A stretch of 64,000 nucleotides of DNA from Deltaproteobacteria bacterium. Its GTDB lineage: Bacteria > Myxococcota_C > UBA6777. The stretch's first letter is position 1. Each line of letters begins with the position of its first letter. Below, piece by piece: positions 18,174 to 27,606 of this stretch. The stretch spans positions 40,209-104,208 of the forward strand of contig SBHC01000051.1 in assembly GCA_006226375.1 (NCBI GenBank), written 5' to 3'. The notes beneath the pieces are model-generated. The model ran no database searches, had not been told where the DNA came from, and was given only the letters and a program-made list of their open reading frames with translations. The position numbers and the translations under genes are program-made.

Positions 18174-20042
18174 GTGAAGCGAATGAGAATGATGCATCAA
18201 AGGCTGTGGATGGGGTTGTTGGGAGCGACTGTGCTGCTCAGTCTGAGCGGGATCTTAATGGGCTGCGGCTCGGACGGTCGCGCCTGTGAGTCCAACGATG
18301 AATGCGGACCTGGCTTCTACTGCACCTCCGGCAAAAAGTGCCTGAAGGGCTGCCAACTCAGCGTGGAATGCCCGATCGGACAAGGATGTCGAGGCAACCA
18401 ATGCTTCGATGTGACCGACGACCAAGACGAAGACGGCTTCCCTGAACCGATCGATTGCAACGACAACGACTCACTCATCAACCCCGGCGCGAGTGAAGTG
18501 TGTGGCAACAAGATCGACGACAACTGCAACGGCCTCACCGATGAGGAAGGCTGTGTCACCATCGAATGCCGCCCCGGCGACATCCGCGACTGCTACGACG
18601 GCAAGAACGAAACCCTCAACGTCAACGACGCCCCTTGTCGCCAAGGTCGTCAGACCTGCACAAGCAGCGGAAAGTGGGGCGACTGCCAGGGACAAGTCCT
18701 GCCCACAACCGAGCGCTGCGATGGAAAAGACAACGACTGCGACGGAAAAGTCGATGAAGACGGCGACAAGCCCTTGTCTCGGGCTTGTTACAAAGGCGCA
18801 GTCGGGACCAGCGGCGTAGGCCCCTGCAAAGAAGGAAAGCAGGCCTGCACCGATGGCAACTGGGGCGACTGTGAAGGCGAGGTCCTCCCCCAAGACGAAA
18901 CCTGCAACGGCAAAGACGACAACTGCGACGGCCAAGTCGACAACGTACAAGGCGCCGGCGATAGCTGCGACACCCAACAAAGCGGCGAGTGCGCTCCTGG
19001 ACGGAAGAAATGTGACCCCCTTCGCAACGTCCTCATTTGCGAGCAGATCACCGCAGCATCCGAAGAGAAGTGCGACAAACTCGACAACGACTGCGACGGC
19101 CTGGTCGACAACGGCTGTCCTTATGTTCCCGAGCGGGTTGCCTCGTTGAAATCGTTCCCTCACGCAGTAGGTTTGTCGGCCAATTGGGCGGCTGTCAGCC
19201 TTCGCGACTCGCAGCGTGTTGCGATCTTTGATTTGAGCGGAGACCGCCCCAAGCTTGGCACCGAAGTCAGCGTCCAGGCAGAACCTCACGGAATCCAGGT
19301 GGTCGGAGACCGGGCCTACACCATCACAGCCAAAGCCGTCCACAAGATTGACTTGCTCCTGGGCAAGGCCGAGCTGGTCATCCAAACGCCCCAAGAATCC
19401 CATGCGGGAGGGTTGGTGGAGTCAGGCGGAAACCTCTACTCGCGAGCCTGGAGCAAAGACAGCCAAGGCAAGGTGTCTCTCGCGTTCTGCAAGACCGACC
19501 CAACCATCCCCAAGATCACCTGCAACCCTCCAGCCAGCGGCACCTTTACCCACGTGGGTTACGGCGTGGCCTTGTACCAAACGTCGGGCATTATGCTGAC
19601 CAACGAAGGCATCCACCGCTTCCGCATCCTCGACGTCACCGAAGATCCCACGGCCCGCTTTGGCGTGTCGGGTCAGGTTGAAGATATCTCTGTCGATGCG
19701 CGAACCTCCATCGCAACCATCCTCGACGCCAAGTCCAAGAAGATCTCTTTGGTCAATCTGTTCACCAACAGCCTGGTCAAAGAGTTGGAAGCGAAAGACT
19801 CCCAGGGCAACTTTGCCACGCCCCAGCGCACCATCTCTGTGGATGGAATCTCCCTCGTCTCTCTGGAGGAGAGCGGTGAAGTCGCAGTCATCGACATTTC
19901 ACAAAACAAGATCACCCAATGGGTGAAGGTTGGACAAGCCCCTGTCGGTATGGGAGTAGGTCCCAAAGACCCGAACAAAGGTCGTCAGGTTTGGGTGACC
20001 TGCCCCGGTGACAACACCGTTTGGCGCTTCCGACTCCCTTAA
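18174..20042 (+). CDS. MopE-repeat lipoprotein with propeller-like C-terminus
   Basis: A 622-residue lipoprotein starting at GTG 18174 with AAAGGA upstream. Lipobox MGC at Cys31, then a Cys-rich head (32-80). Residues about 83-315 carry four acidic Cys/Asp metal-binding motifs of the MopE type: DQDEDGFPEPIDCNDND with GNKIDDNCNGLTDEEGC, then ERCDGKDNDCDGKVDE, ETCNGKDDNCDGQVDN and EKCDKLDNDCDGLVDNGC, separated by CKEGKQAC / GNWGDCEGE units. MopE binds copper in methanotrophs; in other bacteria these repeats are thought to bind Ca2+ or another metal. The last 300 residues look like a beta-propeller with repeated VA..D.. strands and a YncE-like pattern. It is the middle gene of the three-gene lipoprotein set. 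Confidence 0.82.
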   Translation: MKRMRMMHQRLWMGLLGATVLLSLSGILMGCGSDGRACESNDECGPGFYCTSGKKCLKGCQLSVECPIGQGCRGNQCFDVTDDQDEDGFPEPIDCNDNDSLINPGASEVCGNKIDDNCNGLTDEEGCVTIECRPGDIRDCYDGKNETLNVNDAPCRQGRQTCTSSGKWGDCQGQVLPTTERCDGKDNDCDGKVDEDGDKPLSRACYKGAVGTSGVGPCKEGKQACTDGNWGDCEGEVLPQDETCNGKDDNCDGQVDNVQGAGDSCDTQQSGECAPGRKKCDPLRNVLICEQITAASEEKCDKLDNDCDGLVDNGCPYVPERVASLKSFPHAVGLSANWAAVSLRDSQRVAIFDLSGDRPKLGTEVSVQAEPHGIQVVGDRAYTITAKAVHKIDLLLGKAELVIQTPQESHAGGLVESGGNLYSRAWSKDSQGKVSLAFCKTDPTIPKITCNPPASGTFTHVGYGVALYQTSGIMLTNEGIHRFRILDVTEDPTARFGVSGQVEDISVDARTSIATILDAKSKKISLVNLFTNSLVKELEAKDSQGNFATPQRTISVDGISLVSLEESGEVAVIDISQNKITQWVKVGQAPVGMGVGPKDPNKGRQVWVTCPGDNTVWRFRLP

Positions 20043-20072
20043 CATTGATTGGCTCCTCTCCAGGAGGTCCTC

Positions 20073-22016
20073 ATGTCCACCACAACGCGCTTGGAAAACA
20101 ACATGACTTCCCCCCAACCCACAAGGTCAGACACTCCCACTCGACGACACAAAGTCCGGATGTTGTGGGGTCTATGCCTGACAGCAGTCACGGCTGTCAC
20201 ATTGCTCTTTGGTATGGGATGTGGGGGGAAAGGTGACGACATTAACGCGTTCCTCTCAGCGCCTGAGTCCAACACCTTTGTCAAAGGTCTGGTCACAATC
20301 CGGGCTCGCATGGAGTCCTTGAGTCGCGTCCAGAGGGCCTCTCTTGTGATTCGTCACAACGAAGACATCACCCTCACCAAGGAGTTGATCCGTCAAGAGA
20401 ATCCTCCGGGCACCTGGGACTTTGACTGGGACACCACCAACGAAAAAGAAGGCCCCTACACCATCGAACTTCAGGTACTGCGCACCGACGGCTACGTACA
20501 GCTCAGCAAAAAAGAAAATGTGTGGGTCGTTAACAAGCCGGCCGAGCTGAAGATCACGGAGTGTGAGCAGCCTCCTCTTGTCGCCCGCGACAAGGTCCAG
20601 CTCAACTTGGCCTGGACCAACGTGCCCAAAGAAATGCCTCCCACAGCGGTGGAGTTGTTCGTGCAAGGCAACTCGGCAGGCCGACTCAGCAAGCCTCCTT
20701 ACAAGTTTGACCTCGACCTGTCCAACAACAAAGACGGCGAAGAGTTGCTGATCAACGCCATCGCCACCTCAGGCATCTACCGGGGAAGCACATCCGTTTG
20801 TAGCATCCGAATCGATCGCAAAGGCCCGCAAGTCCGTTTCTTGTTTCCCCAAGGCAACGGCACGGTGCCTGGAAAGTTCTCCGCTTCAGTGGAAGTGGAA
20901 GAGGAGTTTGGCATCAAGGAAGTCCGGATTCTGGCCGAAGGTGTGGAAGTGGGCAAGCTCACCCAGCCCCCCTTCCAAATTCCTGTGGACCTCAGCAAAA
21001 AAACGCACGGGGCCAAGGTGAAACTCAAGGCGGTCGCAGTGGATCGGGCTGGCAATGAAACCGACAACCCACCCGAGATTGAAGTCACGGTGGATACCGA
21101 AGCGCCCACCGTCAACATCAAGAGCCCCATCGACGACTCCAACCACCTCAACGATGTGAAGTATGTGGTGGACATTAAAGATGGCTCAGGGCTCGCTATC
21201 ATCGACTTTTATGTACTCGATGAAAAGGACCAGCGGGTGGATAACATCCTGCACGTTGACGGACTCGGCAAGACCGAACTCAACATCGACGGCAGCATCT
21301 TCTCTCCGCTCACCCGGTACGGTTCAGGGAAGCGCAAGCTGGAAACGGTGGTTCGGGACATTCATGGCAACATCACCAAAGCCTACCGTAACTTTGTAGT
21401 GGGCTGCAAAACCCCCCAAGACTGTCCAAGCAGCGGCAACCCCACTGCTCCATACCTGTGCCTGGGCAACCGCTGTCTGATTCCTCGTGAACCCGGTGAA
21501 CGCTGCACCTACGACTTCTCTTGCAAGCCACCTTACGTCTGCTACTTTGGCGGTCTCTCGTTCTGCGCCAAGGAAAAGATTGGGATCTGTCGCAAGCCTT
21601 GTCAGCCCAACCGCGGCGACTGCGCTGCTGGAGAGTTTTGTCTGGCCCAAAAGGACGGCAACAACATCTGTTTCCCTGGCGATCCTTGTGGGCCGTTCAC
21701 GTACAACTGCAGCAAAACAGAGCAATGCACCCCCTGGGGAGCGGACTCCTTCGTTTGTCTACCCACAGGCTTTGCCAACGAAGGTGAACCTTGCAAGCCT
21801 TACGCTTGTGACAATACGCTGAATTGCGGCAAAGGCTTTGGTTGCGTCGTCGATCAAAGCAGCAACCAGACCCAAGGCAAGTGTCGCCGGCTGTGCGACG
21901 CCGAGTTCCCTGTCCGTGACTGTGGGCCTGGACAACAGTGCGTGGCCTTCCCCCTTCAAGACAACAACATCAACAGCATGGGGTACTGCGCTCAAACCCC
22001 AGGGTCCGGACCCTAA
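20073..22016 (+). CDS. Surface lipoprotein with Ig-like repeats and Cys-rich tail (paralogue)
   Basis: A 647-residue lipoprotein with a strong AGGAGG site before the ATG at 20073. The n-region is long (about 29 residues) before the hydrophobic segment and lipobox GMGC (Cys50); internal Met start sites are possible. Domain order matches the gene at 16186: Ig-like units (AFLSAPESNTFVKGLVTIRAR; KGPQVRFLFPQGNGTVPGKF; FGIKEVRILAEGVEVGKL; VDTEAPTVNIKSPIDDSNHL), then a Cys-rich tail from about residue 443. The phrase 'FGIKEVR..' and the 'GERC / AGEFC' tail units are shared with the first gene, so the two are paralogues. It is 30 bases downstream of the MopE-type gene and ends 14 bases from the convergent nuclease gene. 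Confidence 0.8.
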   Translation: MSTTTRLENNMTSPQPTRSDTPTRRHKVRMLWGLCLTAVTAVTLLFGMGCGGKGDDINAFLSAPESNTFVKGLVTIRARMESLSRVQRASLVIRHNEDITLTKELIRQENPPGTWDFDWDTTNEKEGPYTIELQVLRTDGYVQLSKKENVWVVNKPAELKITECEQPPLVARDKVQLNLAWTNVPKEMPPTAVELFVQGNSAGRLSKPPYKFDLDLSNNKDGEELLINAIATSGIYRGSTSVCSIRIDRKGPQVRFLFPQGNGTVPGKFSASVEVEEEFGIKEVRILAEGVEVGKLTQPPFQIPVDLSKKTHGAKVKLKAVAVDRAGNETDNPPEIEVTVDTEAPTVNIKSPIDDSNHLNDVKYVVDIKDGSGLAIIDFYVLDEKDQRVDNILHVDGLGKTELNIDGSIFSPLTRYGSGKRKLETVVRDIHGNITKAYRNFVVGCKTPQDCPSSGNPTAPYLCLGNRCLIPREPGERCTYDFSCKPPYVCYFGGLSFCAKEKIGICRKPCQPNRGDCAAGEFCLAQKDGNNICFPGDPCGPFTYNCSKTEQCTPWGADSFVCLPTGFANEGEPCKPYACDNTLNCGKGFGCVVDQSSNQTQGKCRRLCDAEFPVRDCGPGQQCVAFPLQDNNINSMGYCAQTPGSGP

Positions 22017-22030
22017 GGAGCCTTGCAACC

Positions 22031-23158
22031 TTACTCTTGCTCCAATGACTTGCTTGAAATGTTTCGTTCTTTCACGTCTTCCTTCCCCTCTTCCACAAGC
22101 TGCTTGGCTTTGTTTTTCTGCGAAGGCGTCGCATCAGCCAAGCTACCGGCTCGCTCAAGGTCAGCTTGCAACTCAGCCCACACTCCAAAGTGATCGGAAC
22201 CTGGGATACGAATCCTTCCCATATTCCGGAGGGCAAACCCCTGGGAAAGAAAGATATGGTCGATGGGGTAGCGAATCAGCGCGTTGTCCGCATGGAACGT
22301 ATTGAGAAGGCGCCGCCCCACACGAGGATCACGCAGACCGCTCAAGTTTTTGAACAAGTGAGTGGTGGCTGACCACGCAACGTCATTAAAGTCTCCCATC
22401 ACGATCCAGGCCTGGTCTTCGTTCTTCTGAATGTGTCGAGCCAAAAGCACCAACTCGGCGTCACGAGCGCGACTGTCCCGGCGGTCATTCCCTGTCTCGT
22501 CGGACAAACCAGGTGGTACTGGATGCACCCCAGAGACTCGTAGGGTGCACTGGTTGGGAATCTCAAGCACCGCAAACAGTGAGGGCCGTCGCTCGCTCAC
22601 GAGAAAGCGGACCTCTGTTTGTAGAAGGGGATATTTGGAGAACAAAGCCATTCCCAAGCCCTTCTCCATCATCTTCTCCCATCGGTAGGGAAGCTTCTTC
22701 TCCAACGGTTGGAGCGCAGCTTTCCAGTTGTTGTTTACTTCGACAAGCAGGAGCAAATCAGGATCCTGCTGCATCACCGTATCAATGGCAGACGACTTTT
22801 GTTTGTTGTCGTACTTAAGATTGGCAACCATCACCCGCAGAGAAACGGACGCTTTCGCCTGCTTCGCATCGGGAACCTCTTTGTGATGCAGCGGCGTATA
22901 GGGAAGAATGTATGTCATCTGCAACAGGCCGATCCCTACCAGCATTCCGAGCCATACGGCCCGCTCTGTGGAGAAGGACAGCCAGAGAGAGATGGCCACC
23001 ACAAGACAAAACGGAGCGACCAGGGCCAGCACCTGCTGGCGTGGGAAGTCAGTCACCCGGACAAACCATGCACCTGTCGGTAGGAGGGGAACCAAAGTGA
23101 GGGCGAGAAGCAAAGAGAGAAGAATCCGCCCCACCCAAATGGCTATGTTTGTAAGCAT
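22031..23158 (-). CDS. Membrane-anchored endonuclease/exonuclease/phosphatase-family protein
   Basis: A 375-residue protein with three hydrophobic N-terminal helices (about residues 5-90), then an EEP (DNase I/exonuclease III-like) domain. Catalytic-site strands are visible: MVANLKYDN (metal-binding Asn), LLLLVEVN (Glu), VSGVHPVPP (His), IVMGDFNDV (Asp/Asn pair) and GSDHFGV (terminal Asp-His). The same fold includes phosphodiesterases acting on lipids, so the substrate need not be DNA. The domain after the helices is predicted to face the periplasm. The frame extends 17 codons further into the upstream gene; I chose the ATG at 23158. It follows a small exported protein gene by 47 bases. Confidence 0.85.
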   Translation of the reverse strand: MLTNIAIWVGRILLSLLLALTLVPLLPTGAWFVRVTDFPRQQVLALVAPFCLVVAISLWLSFSTERAVWLGMLVGIGLLQMTYILPYTPLHHKEVPDAKQAKASVSLRVMVANLKYDNKQKSSAIDTVMQQDPDLLLLVEVNNNWKAALQPLEKKLPYRWEKMMEKGLGMALFSKYPLLQTEVRFLVSERRPSLFAVLEIPNQCTLRVSGVHPVPPGLSDETGNDRRDSRARDAELVLLARHIQKNEDQAWIVMGDFNDVAWSATTHLFKNLSGLRDPRVGRRLLNTFHADNALIRYPIDHIFLSQGFALRNMGRIRIPGSDHFGVWAELQADLERAGSLADATPSQKNKAKQLVEEGKEDVKERNISSKSLEQE

Positions 23159-23205
23159 CGTAACTCTAACCTTTTTCGTATGTGCTTGAGCAGCGCAAGA
23201 TTGGA

Positions 23206-23568
23206 TCAATCATCTTCTTCGCAAGGTTCCAAAATGCTCTGGGGAAACATGATGAGCTGGTTGTTACAACTGGGGCTCGCAATCACCGCAGCAATGTCGT
23301 TGCAGGATGCCTTGCGAATCAAGGGAAAGCAGGTGTCTACAAGGAGTCTACTGTCACGGACTCTTTCCACCCTGTCGCAGGAACAAGTCGCGGATCGCAG
23401 AAGCTCATCATAGGCTTGCAGGTAGGTCTTGTTCGAGTCACACCGAGAGACCAAGCGCGCCAGCTCCGTGTAAAAAGCCTCACAAGCACCCTCAGGGCTC
23501 AATGTGTTGCAGTTGGTGTGCGCAAAAATGATAAAAATAAGCCCGATACACATGGCAAAGACTCGCAT
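23206..23568 (-). CDS. Small exported Cys-rich protein
   Basis: A 120-residue protein with a hydrophobic N-terminus (VFAMCIGLIFIIFAH) and about ten cysteines, mostly in a helix-rich mature part (CEAFYTELARLVSRCDSNK; CSCDRVERV; CFPLIRKASCNDI). A lipobox could be read at HTNC (Cys20), but the residue before Cys is unusual, so signal peptidase I cleavage is also possible. AGAGGA lies 7 bases before ATG 23568. It probably forms an operon with the EEP gene downstream. No family recognised; the Cys spacing suggests a disulfide-bonded helical bundle. Confidence 0.7.
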   Translation of the reverse strand: MRVFAMCIGLIFIIFAHTNCNTLSPEGACEAFYTELARLVSRCDSNKTYLQAYDELLRSATCSCDRVERVRDSRLLVDTCFPLIRKASCNDIAAVIASPSCNNQLIMFPQSILEPCEEDD

Positions 23569-23807
23569 GGAACTATCCTCTTCCTTTCGTCAAACGTGTT
23601 TGTGTTGCCGCCTCCCTCTCCCTGTCTTGAAGCATTTGCGACTTCCGACAGAACTTCATTTCTACGTTTATTCAAGCCTCACGCCAAAACACAAAATTCA
23701 TTGATGCGTAAAGACTTACCCAGCCAAGCAATCCCCCGAAAGGCATCCAAATCCCAAGAAAAAAAACAAAGAGGGAAGTCAATGTCCCAACTGAAACCAA
23801 TCTCTCT

Positions 23808-24998
23808 TTACAGTTGCAACAAGGCCACGACAACCACCCCCAACAATGTCACAAACACACCCGCCGCAAAACCTACCCCAAACACAGCTCTGTTAATCCA
23901 TCCCTCTCGGGATAACTCTTTCGCCTTTCGCTGTTCTCCTGAAGCTATCTTCTCTTCGGAAGCTATCTCCATTTCCGAAGCTGTCTTCTCTTTGGAAGCT
24001 ACCTGCTCCACCGATTGAGGCGCTGTTGTAGGCTCAACGTCCGGCGAGGATAGGACCACAGGCAGCGATGGTTTCTCGACAGCGGCTTGGGGCTCCTGTT
24101 GAAGGCTTGGCTTCTCTGTTGGGCTGTTTTCGGATGGCAAGTTTGGCGCTGCGGGACGATTGCGCTGTTCCTGTCGAGGCTCTCGTCGCCGAGCCGGACG
24201 CGGTCGTCTCCCTGGCACAGATGTAGCTTCTGCTTGTTCAGAAGCAGGAGCCCGGTCGTTGGGCATGAGATGAACCCGACGAAAGATACCGTTCCCCTCG
24301 CTGTAAGAACGAATGCCCCACTCTTCGTGTTCCGCGATGCATTGATGCACCAAACGTCGCTGCTTGTCGTTCAAGCAAAACAACGTGACGGCTCGTTGTT
24401 GTTGCTGCACCATAGGAACCATCTGCTTCACAAGGACGTCCATGGAGCGTGAGGTACGCTGTGTTGGATCCGTCCAAAGAACTTGTAGCTTGCTCTTCTC
24501 GGGAAAGTGCGTGGAAAAGGCAGAGTCGAGAATTTGTTGGACGGCGTCCCCCACCCGCTCCTGTTCAGGAAAAGAGTACCAACCCTCTGAGGCGACCTGA
24601 ACGCCCTCTCCTTCGGAGGTTACCTCTCCTTCCATCCCGACGATGTTGAGGAACGCCTGGAGAAACGTGATGGCAAACTGAGAAGAAGATCCTTCCGAGG
24701 TCTTTGAGGTATCCGAAGCAACAGAAACATTGGAAGCTATGAGTGCATCGACCTCATAACCTGGTGTGGCCTCCACAACAAAGGTGGCTGGTTGGAGGTC
24801 TGCAACAAGCAGGTTGGCATCTTGGACCGATACGCTGTTGTGCACGCTGGAGTACGACATTCCAAGCCGCTGAGCATGAGCCAATAGCTCCTTGCTTGGT
24901 AGCTCAAGTAACTTCGCCAACGCGTACAACCGGAGCGATGAATCCACAACAGGCATGGTTTGAGATCCCTCTGCATCTACGTTCCCACGAGCAGCCAT
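23808..24998 (-). CDS. IF2_N-like / Jag-type R3H protein with C-terminal membrane anchor
   Basis: A 396-residue protein. Residues 22-64 (LRLYALAKLLELPSKELLA...) match the IF2 N-terminal helical domain. Residues about 107-245 resemble the KH-R3H module of Jag/KhpB: FLQAFLNIVGMEGEV, a variable KH-like stretch, then the R3H signature R214-x3-H218 (QRRLVHQ) followed by SYSEGNGIFRRVHLMP. A Pro/Arg/Glu-rich linker with imperfect repeats of about 7 residues (ASEMEIASEEKIASGE) leads to a single C-terminal membrane helix (about 368-392: GFAAGVFVTLLGVVVVALL). R3H and KH domains bind single-stranded nucleic acid; Jag acts in cell elongation. Start at 24998 has AAGGTAGG; 24956 is an alternative. Confidence 0.75.
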   Translation of the reverse strand: MAARGNVDAEGSQTMPVVDSSLRLYALAKLLELPSKELLAHAQRLGMSYSSVHNSVSVQDANLLVADLQPATFVVEATPGYEVDALIASNVSVASDTSKTSEGSSSQFAITFLQAFLNIVGMEGEVTSEGEGVQVASEGWYSFPEQERVGDAVQQILDSAFSTHFPEKSKLQVLWTDPTQRTSRSMDVLVKQMVPMVQQQQRAVTLFCLNDKQRRLVHQCIAEHEEWGIRSYSEGNGIFRRVHLMPNDRAPASEQAEATSVPGRRPRPARRREPRQEQRNRPAAPNLPSENSPTEKPSLQQEPQAAVEKPSLPVVLSSPDVEPTTAPQSVEQVASKEKTASEMEIASEEKIASGEQRKAKELSREGWINRAVFGVGFAAGVFVTLLGVVVVALLQL

Positions 24999-25093
24999 AC
25001 GCAACCTACCTTCTGACCGATGATAGAGAAAACAAACAAAGAGAAGTGACAAGAAGAAAAGATTCTTTCACGGGTGGCTGAACGAGTCAATCC

Positions 25094-25291
25094 TTGCTTT
25101 TCTCTCACATCCACCTCCACGGCGGTCCTGCACCGGTGAGACGTTATCTGCCCCAACTCATTGAGTTGGTGTTGGACGAGAAGATCAACCCTGGAAAGGT
25201 GTTCGATTTAACCTTGCCTCTCGATCAAGTCGCTGAAGCTTACAAGGCCATGGACGAACGTCGCGCGATCAAAGCGTTGCTCCGCCCCTAA
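25094..25291 (+). pseudogene. 3' remnant of a zinc-dependent alcohol dehydrogenase gene
   Basis: The 65 codons match the C-terminal end of medium-chain zinc alcohol/formaldehyde dehydrogenases: HLHGGPAPVRRYLPQL, PGKVFDLTLPLDQVAEAYKAM and the terminal RAIKALLRP. The family is about 350-400 residues, so the dinucleotide fold and zinc ligands are missing. An in-frame TGA lies at 25079-25081 and no ribosome site precedes a start. I read it as the tail of a deleted gene, left between the R3H gene and the beta-helix lipoprotein. Confidence 0.75.
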
Positions 25292-25436
25292 GCCTCACAA
25301 GGCACCTTTGGCTCTATCCCAAAGGGTCTGTTCGGATACAGAGAGCTTTGTTAGGATGAAACGAAAAGCCTGACCCTGTAGAAGGAACATCACAGGCAAC
25401 CTACCATTCATTCGACGAAAGGCTCTCTGGCAAAGC

Positions 25437-27578
25437 ATGTCACAGCAACATTTCATGCCGCTCCGACTCTTCGCGTGGGCTTTCTGCCTACTCTTCACCT
25501 TCTACGCCTGCAGTGACACCCCAACGCCCCAAAAGGAAGGTGTGCGACCTGACGCCATCCTTGCAGAGGCAACACCTGCTGACGCTGGGGAACCTGTCGT
25601 TGAAAGCCCTCCCACAAAAGAAGCCCACACCGAACAACCCAGCAACGAAGCCCCTCAGCCTCCCGAGGTCCCCCCAGAACAACCGGCAGGACCGATTCAC
25701 TCAGGCGAATGGGAAGATGCATCTTGCGAAGGCGTTGACGCAAAGACCGAAGCCGCGGCTTCAGGACAGCGTTTTGTCCAACCGAAGGCACAGGCTCAAC
25801 TCGACGACAAAGCTGATGGAAAGGTCCGGTGCACTGTCACCTTCGACCTTGCACAAGCGACCTTCGCGAGCCTTCACTTGGTCGGTCGCGCCTCCCAAAC
25901 AGGAAACTCTCCCGTTGCCTGGTTACGGCTCAATCAAGGGCCCTGGGTGCGTTGGGAGCCGAAAGACCTGACAGCCTCATGGTCCCCACACGATGTCGTG
26001 TTTGACGCCGAGGCGAAGGTCCCCTGGCATCTTTGGCTCGTCCAAGGCAAGAACACGCTCACCGTGACCTGGAGTCACTCCTCTCTCGCTCTCGATCGTT
26101 GGGAGCTACAACCGCTTCCTGAGCTAGGCAAACCACCCTCTGCACCCACGCAAAGTCCGCAACGACCGATTCCTCAGCCGACCACACAGATCAATGTGAT
26201 GGACTTCGGCGCCAAAGGTGACGGAACAACCGACGACAGCGAAGCCCTTCAGAACGCGATCAAGCATTTGGAAGACAAGAAACAAGCGGGCGTTGTCTTG
26301 CTCCCCGAAGGTCGGTATTTGCTCAAGAACATTGTGTACGTTCGCAGCTCCGGCGTTGTCCTTCGTGGCGTAGGCACCCGCACCGAGATCCTGGCCGACT
26401 TGCAAGGCAATGGGCTGAACTGGAAAGCTCCCATTGTGCTGCAGGGCAAAGCGTGTTCCACGTGGTGGCCCTTGCAGAAAGACGCCAAGGTTGGAGAAGA
26501 CACGCTCACTTTACCTACAGACCACAAGGTTAAAGTGGGCGACACTGTAGAGATTGTCGCGGAAGACAGCCAAGAAAAGCACGCCTTGGGTGGAAAGCCC
26601 CTGCTTCGGGATCAGTTTGACCTCGTTGTGGTCAAGGCTGTTTCAAACGACACCCTCACCTTGCAGCGACCGTTGCGTTTGAACTTTCCAACGGAGCGCA
26701 AAGCTCGCCTTTGTGTGCCAACCTTACTCCGCGATGTGGGTGTGGAAGAGTTATCGCTTCGCAGCCTCAACGACGCGGAGACCAATGGAATCCTCGTCAC
26801 CCGAGCCGAATATCCCTTTGTTCGGGGCGTTCATCTCTCACAAATCGTGCGGTTTGGTGTTCACTTTGTAAGAACTAGGGAAGCCCGGATCGAACACAAC
26901 ACCTACCGCAACGCCCGACGCTTTGGGGGCGGTGGCCAAGGCTATGGCTTTGAGATCATGACGTCGGTGGACTCCTGGATTCGGTTCAATCATGTCTACC
27001 ATGTCCGGCACGGAATCGCCCTACAGTTCGGGACATCAGGCACACGAGTCCAGCACAATGAGATCGTCCGCAGCGACCTCGCAGGAGTTGATGTTCATGG
27101 CGAGTACAACCACCACAACACCGTGGAGCACAACTGGCTCTGGAGAACACGGGAAGGTGTCATTGTAGGTGGAGGACACCGCTCCCACGGCAACGATGGA
27201 CCCAACAACAAGGTCATCAACAATGTGATCGGACCCGACGTTCCGATCGGCCTGCACGTAGCCAACACAACCCCCCACACGACCCTGCAAAACAACCGGC
27301 TCTTTGGTGGCGGGACGTTTGGGATCTTCGTGGTCGAGCAAAGCCATCACACACAGATTCTCGACAACCAGCTGATAGGCCCCTGGCTTACAGGCATCCA
27401 TCTTGACGGCAACGACGCAACCATCGCAGGCAACACACTTTCGTTGGATGCCCAACGCTCCAGCATCGCCATCTCCATATCCAAAGACTCCAAACGATAC
27501 ACCGTCCAAAACAACCAACTCTCCGGACAAACCACAATGTCCCACCCCAACGACCCGGATTCAAAGGTCACTCCCTAG
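25437..27578 (+). CDS. Right-handed beta-helix lipoprotein (pectate-lyase-3 type)
   Basis: A 713-residue lipoprotein. Lipobox FYAC (Cys25), then a Pro/Glu/Thr-rich stalk to about residue 90, then a beta-sandwich-like domain (95-230), and from residue 251 a Pectate_lyase_3-type start (NVMDFGAKGDGTTDDSEALQNAI). The rest shows parallel beta-helix coils with NN/NT turns (ARIEHNTYRNA, TRVQHNEIVRS, NTVEHNWLWRT, NKVINNVIG, TLQNNRLFGG, TQILDNQLIG). Such proteins bind or cleave polysaccharides; a lyase site cannot be assigned. The ATG at 25437 has only a distant AAAGG. It stands alone between the dehydrogenase remnant and a convergent lysR gene. Confidence 0.85.
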   Translation: MSQQHFMPLRLFAWAFCLLFTFYACSDTPTPQKEGVRPDAILAEATPADAGEPVVESPPTKEAHTEQPSNEAPQPPEVPPEQPAGPIHSGEWEDASCEGVDAKTEAAASGQRFVQPKAQAQLDDKADGKVRCTVTFDLAQATFASLHLVGRASQTGNSPVAWLRLNQGPWVRWEPKDLTASWSPHDVVFDAEAKVPWHLWLVQGKNTLTVTWSHSSLALDRWELQPLPELGKPPSAPTQSPQRPIPQPTTQINVMDFGAKGDGTTDDSEALQNAIKHLEDKKQAGVVLLPEGRYLLKNIVYVRSSGVVLRGVGTRTEILADLQGNGLNWKAPIVLQGKACSTWWPLQKDAKVGEDTLTLPTDHKVKVGDTVEIVAEDSQEKHALGGKPLLRDQFDLVVVKAVSNDTLTLQRPLRLNFPTERKARLCVPTLLRDVGVEELSLRSLNDAETNGILVTRAEYPFVRGVHLSQIVRFGVHFVRTREARIEHNTYRNARRFGGGGQGYGFEIMTSVDSWIRFNHVYHVRHGIALQFGTSGTRVQHNEIVRSDLAGVDVHGEYNHHNTVEHNWLWRTREGVIVGGGHRSHGNDGPNNKVINNVIGPDVPIGLHVANTTPHTTLQNNRLFGGGTFGIFVVEQSHHTQILDNQLIGPWLTGIHLDGNDATIAGNTLSLDAQRSSIAISISKDSKRYTVQNNQLSGQTTMSHPNDPDSKVTP

Positions 27579-27606
27579 CATCATGCAGTATCGTTGTGAA
27601 GCCTTC

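Noticed and set aside
22001..22014. Perfect 14-bp palindrome AGGGTCCGGACCCT at the end of the third lipoprotein gene
   Set aside because: No loop for a hairpin and no T-run; it is mostly coding sequence and overlaps the stop codon by one base.
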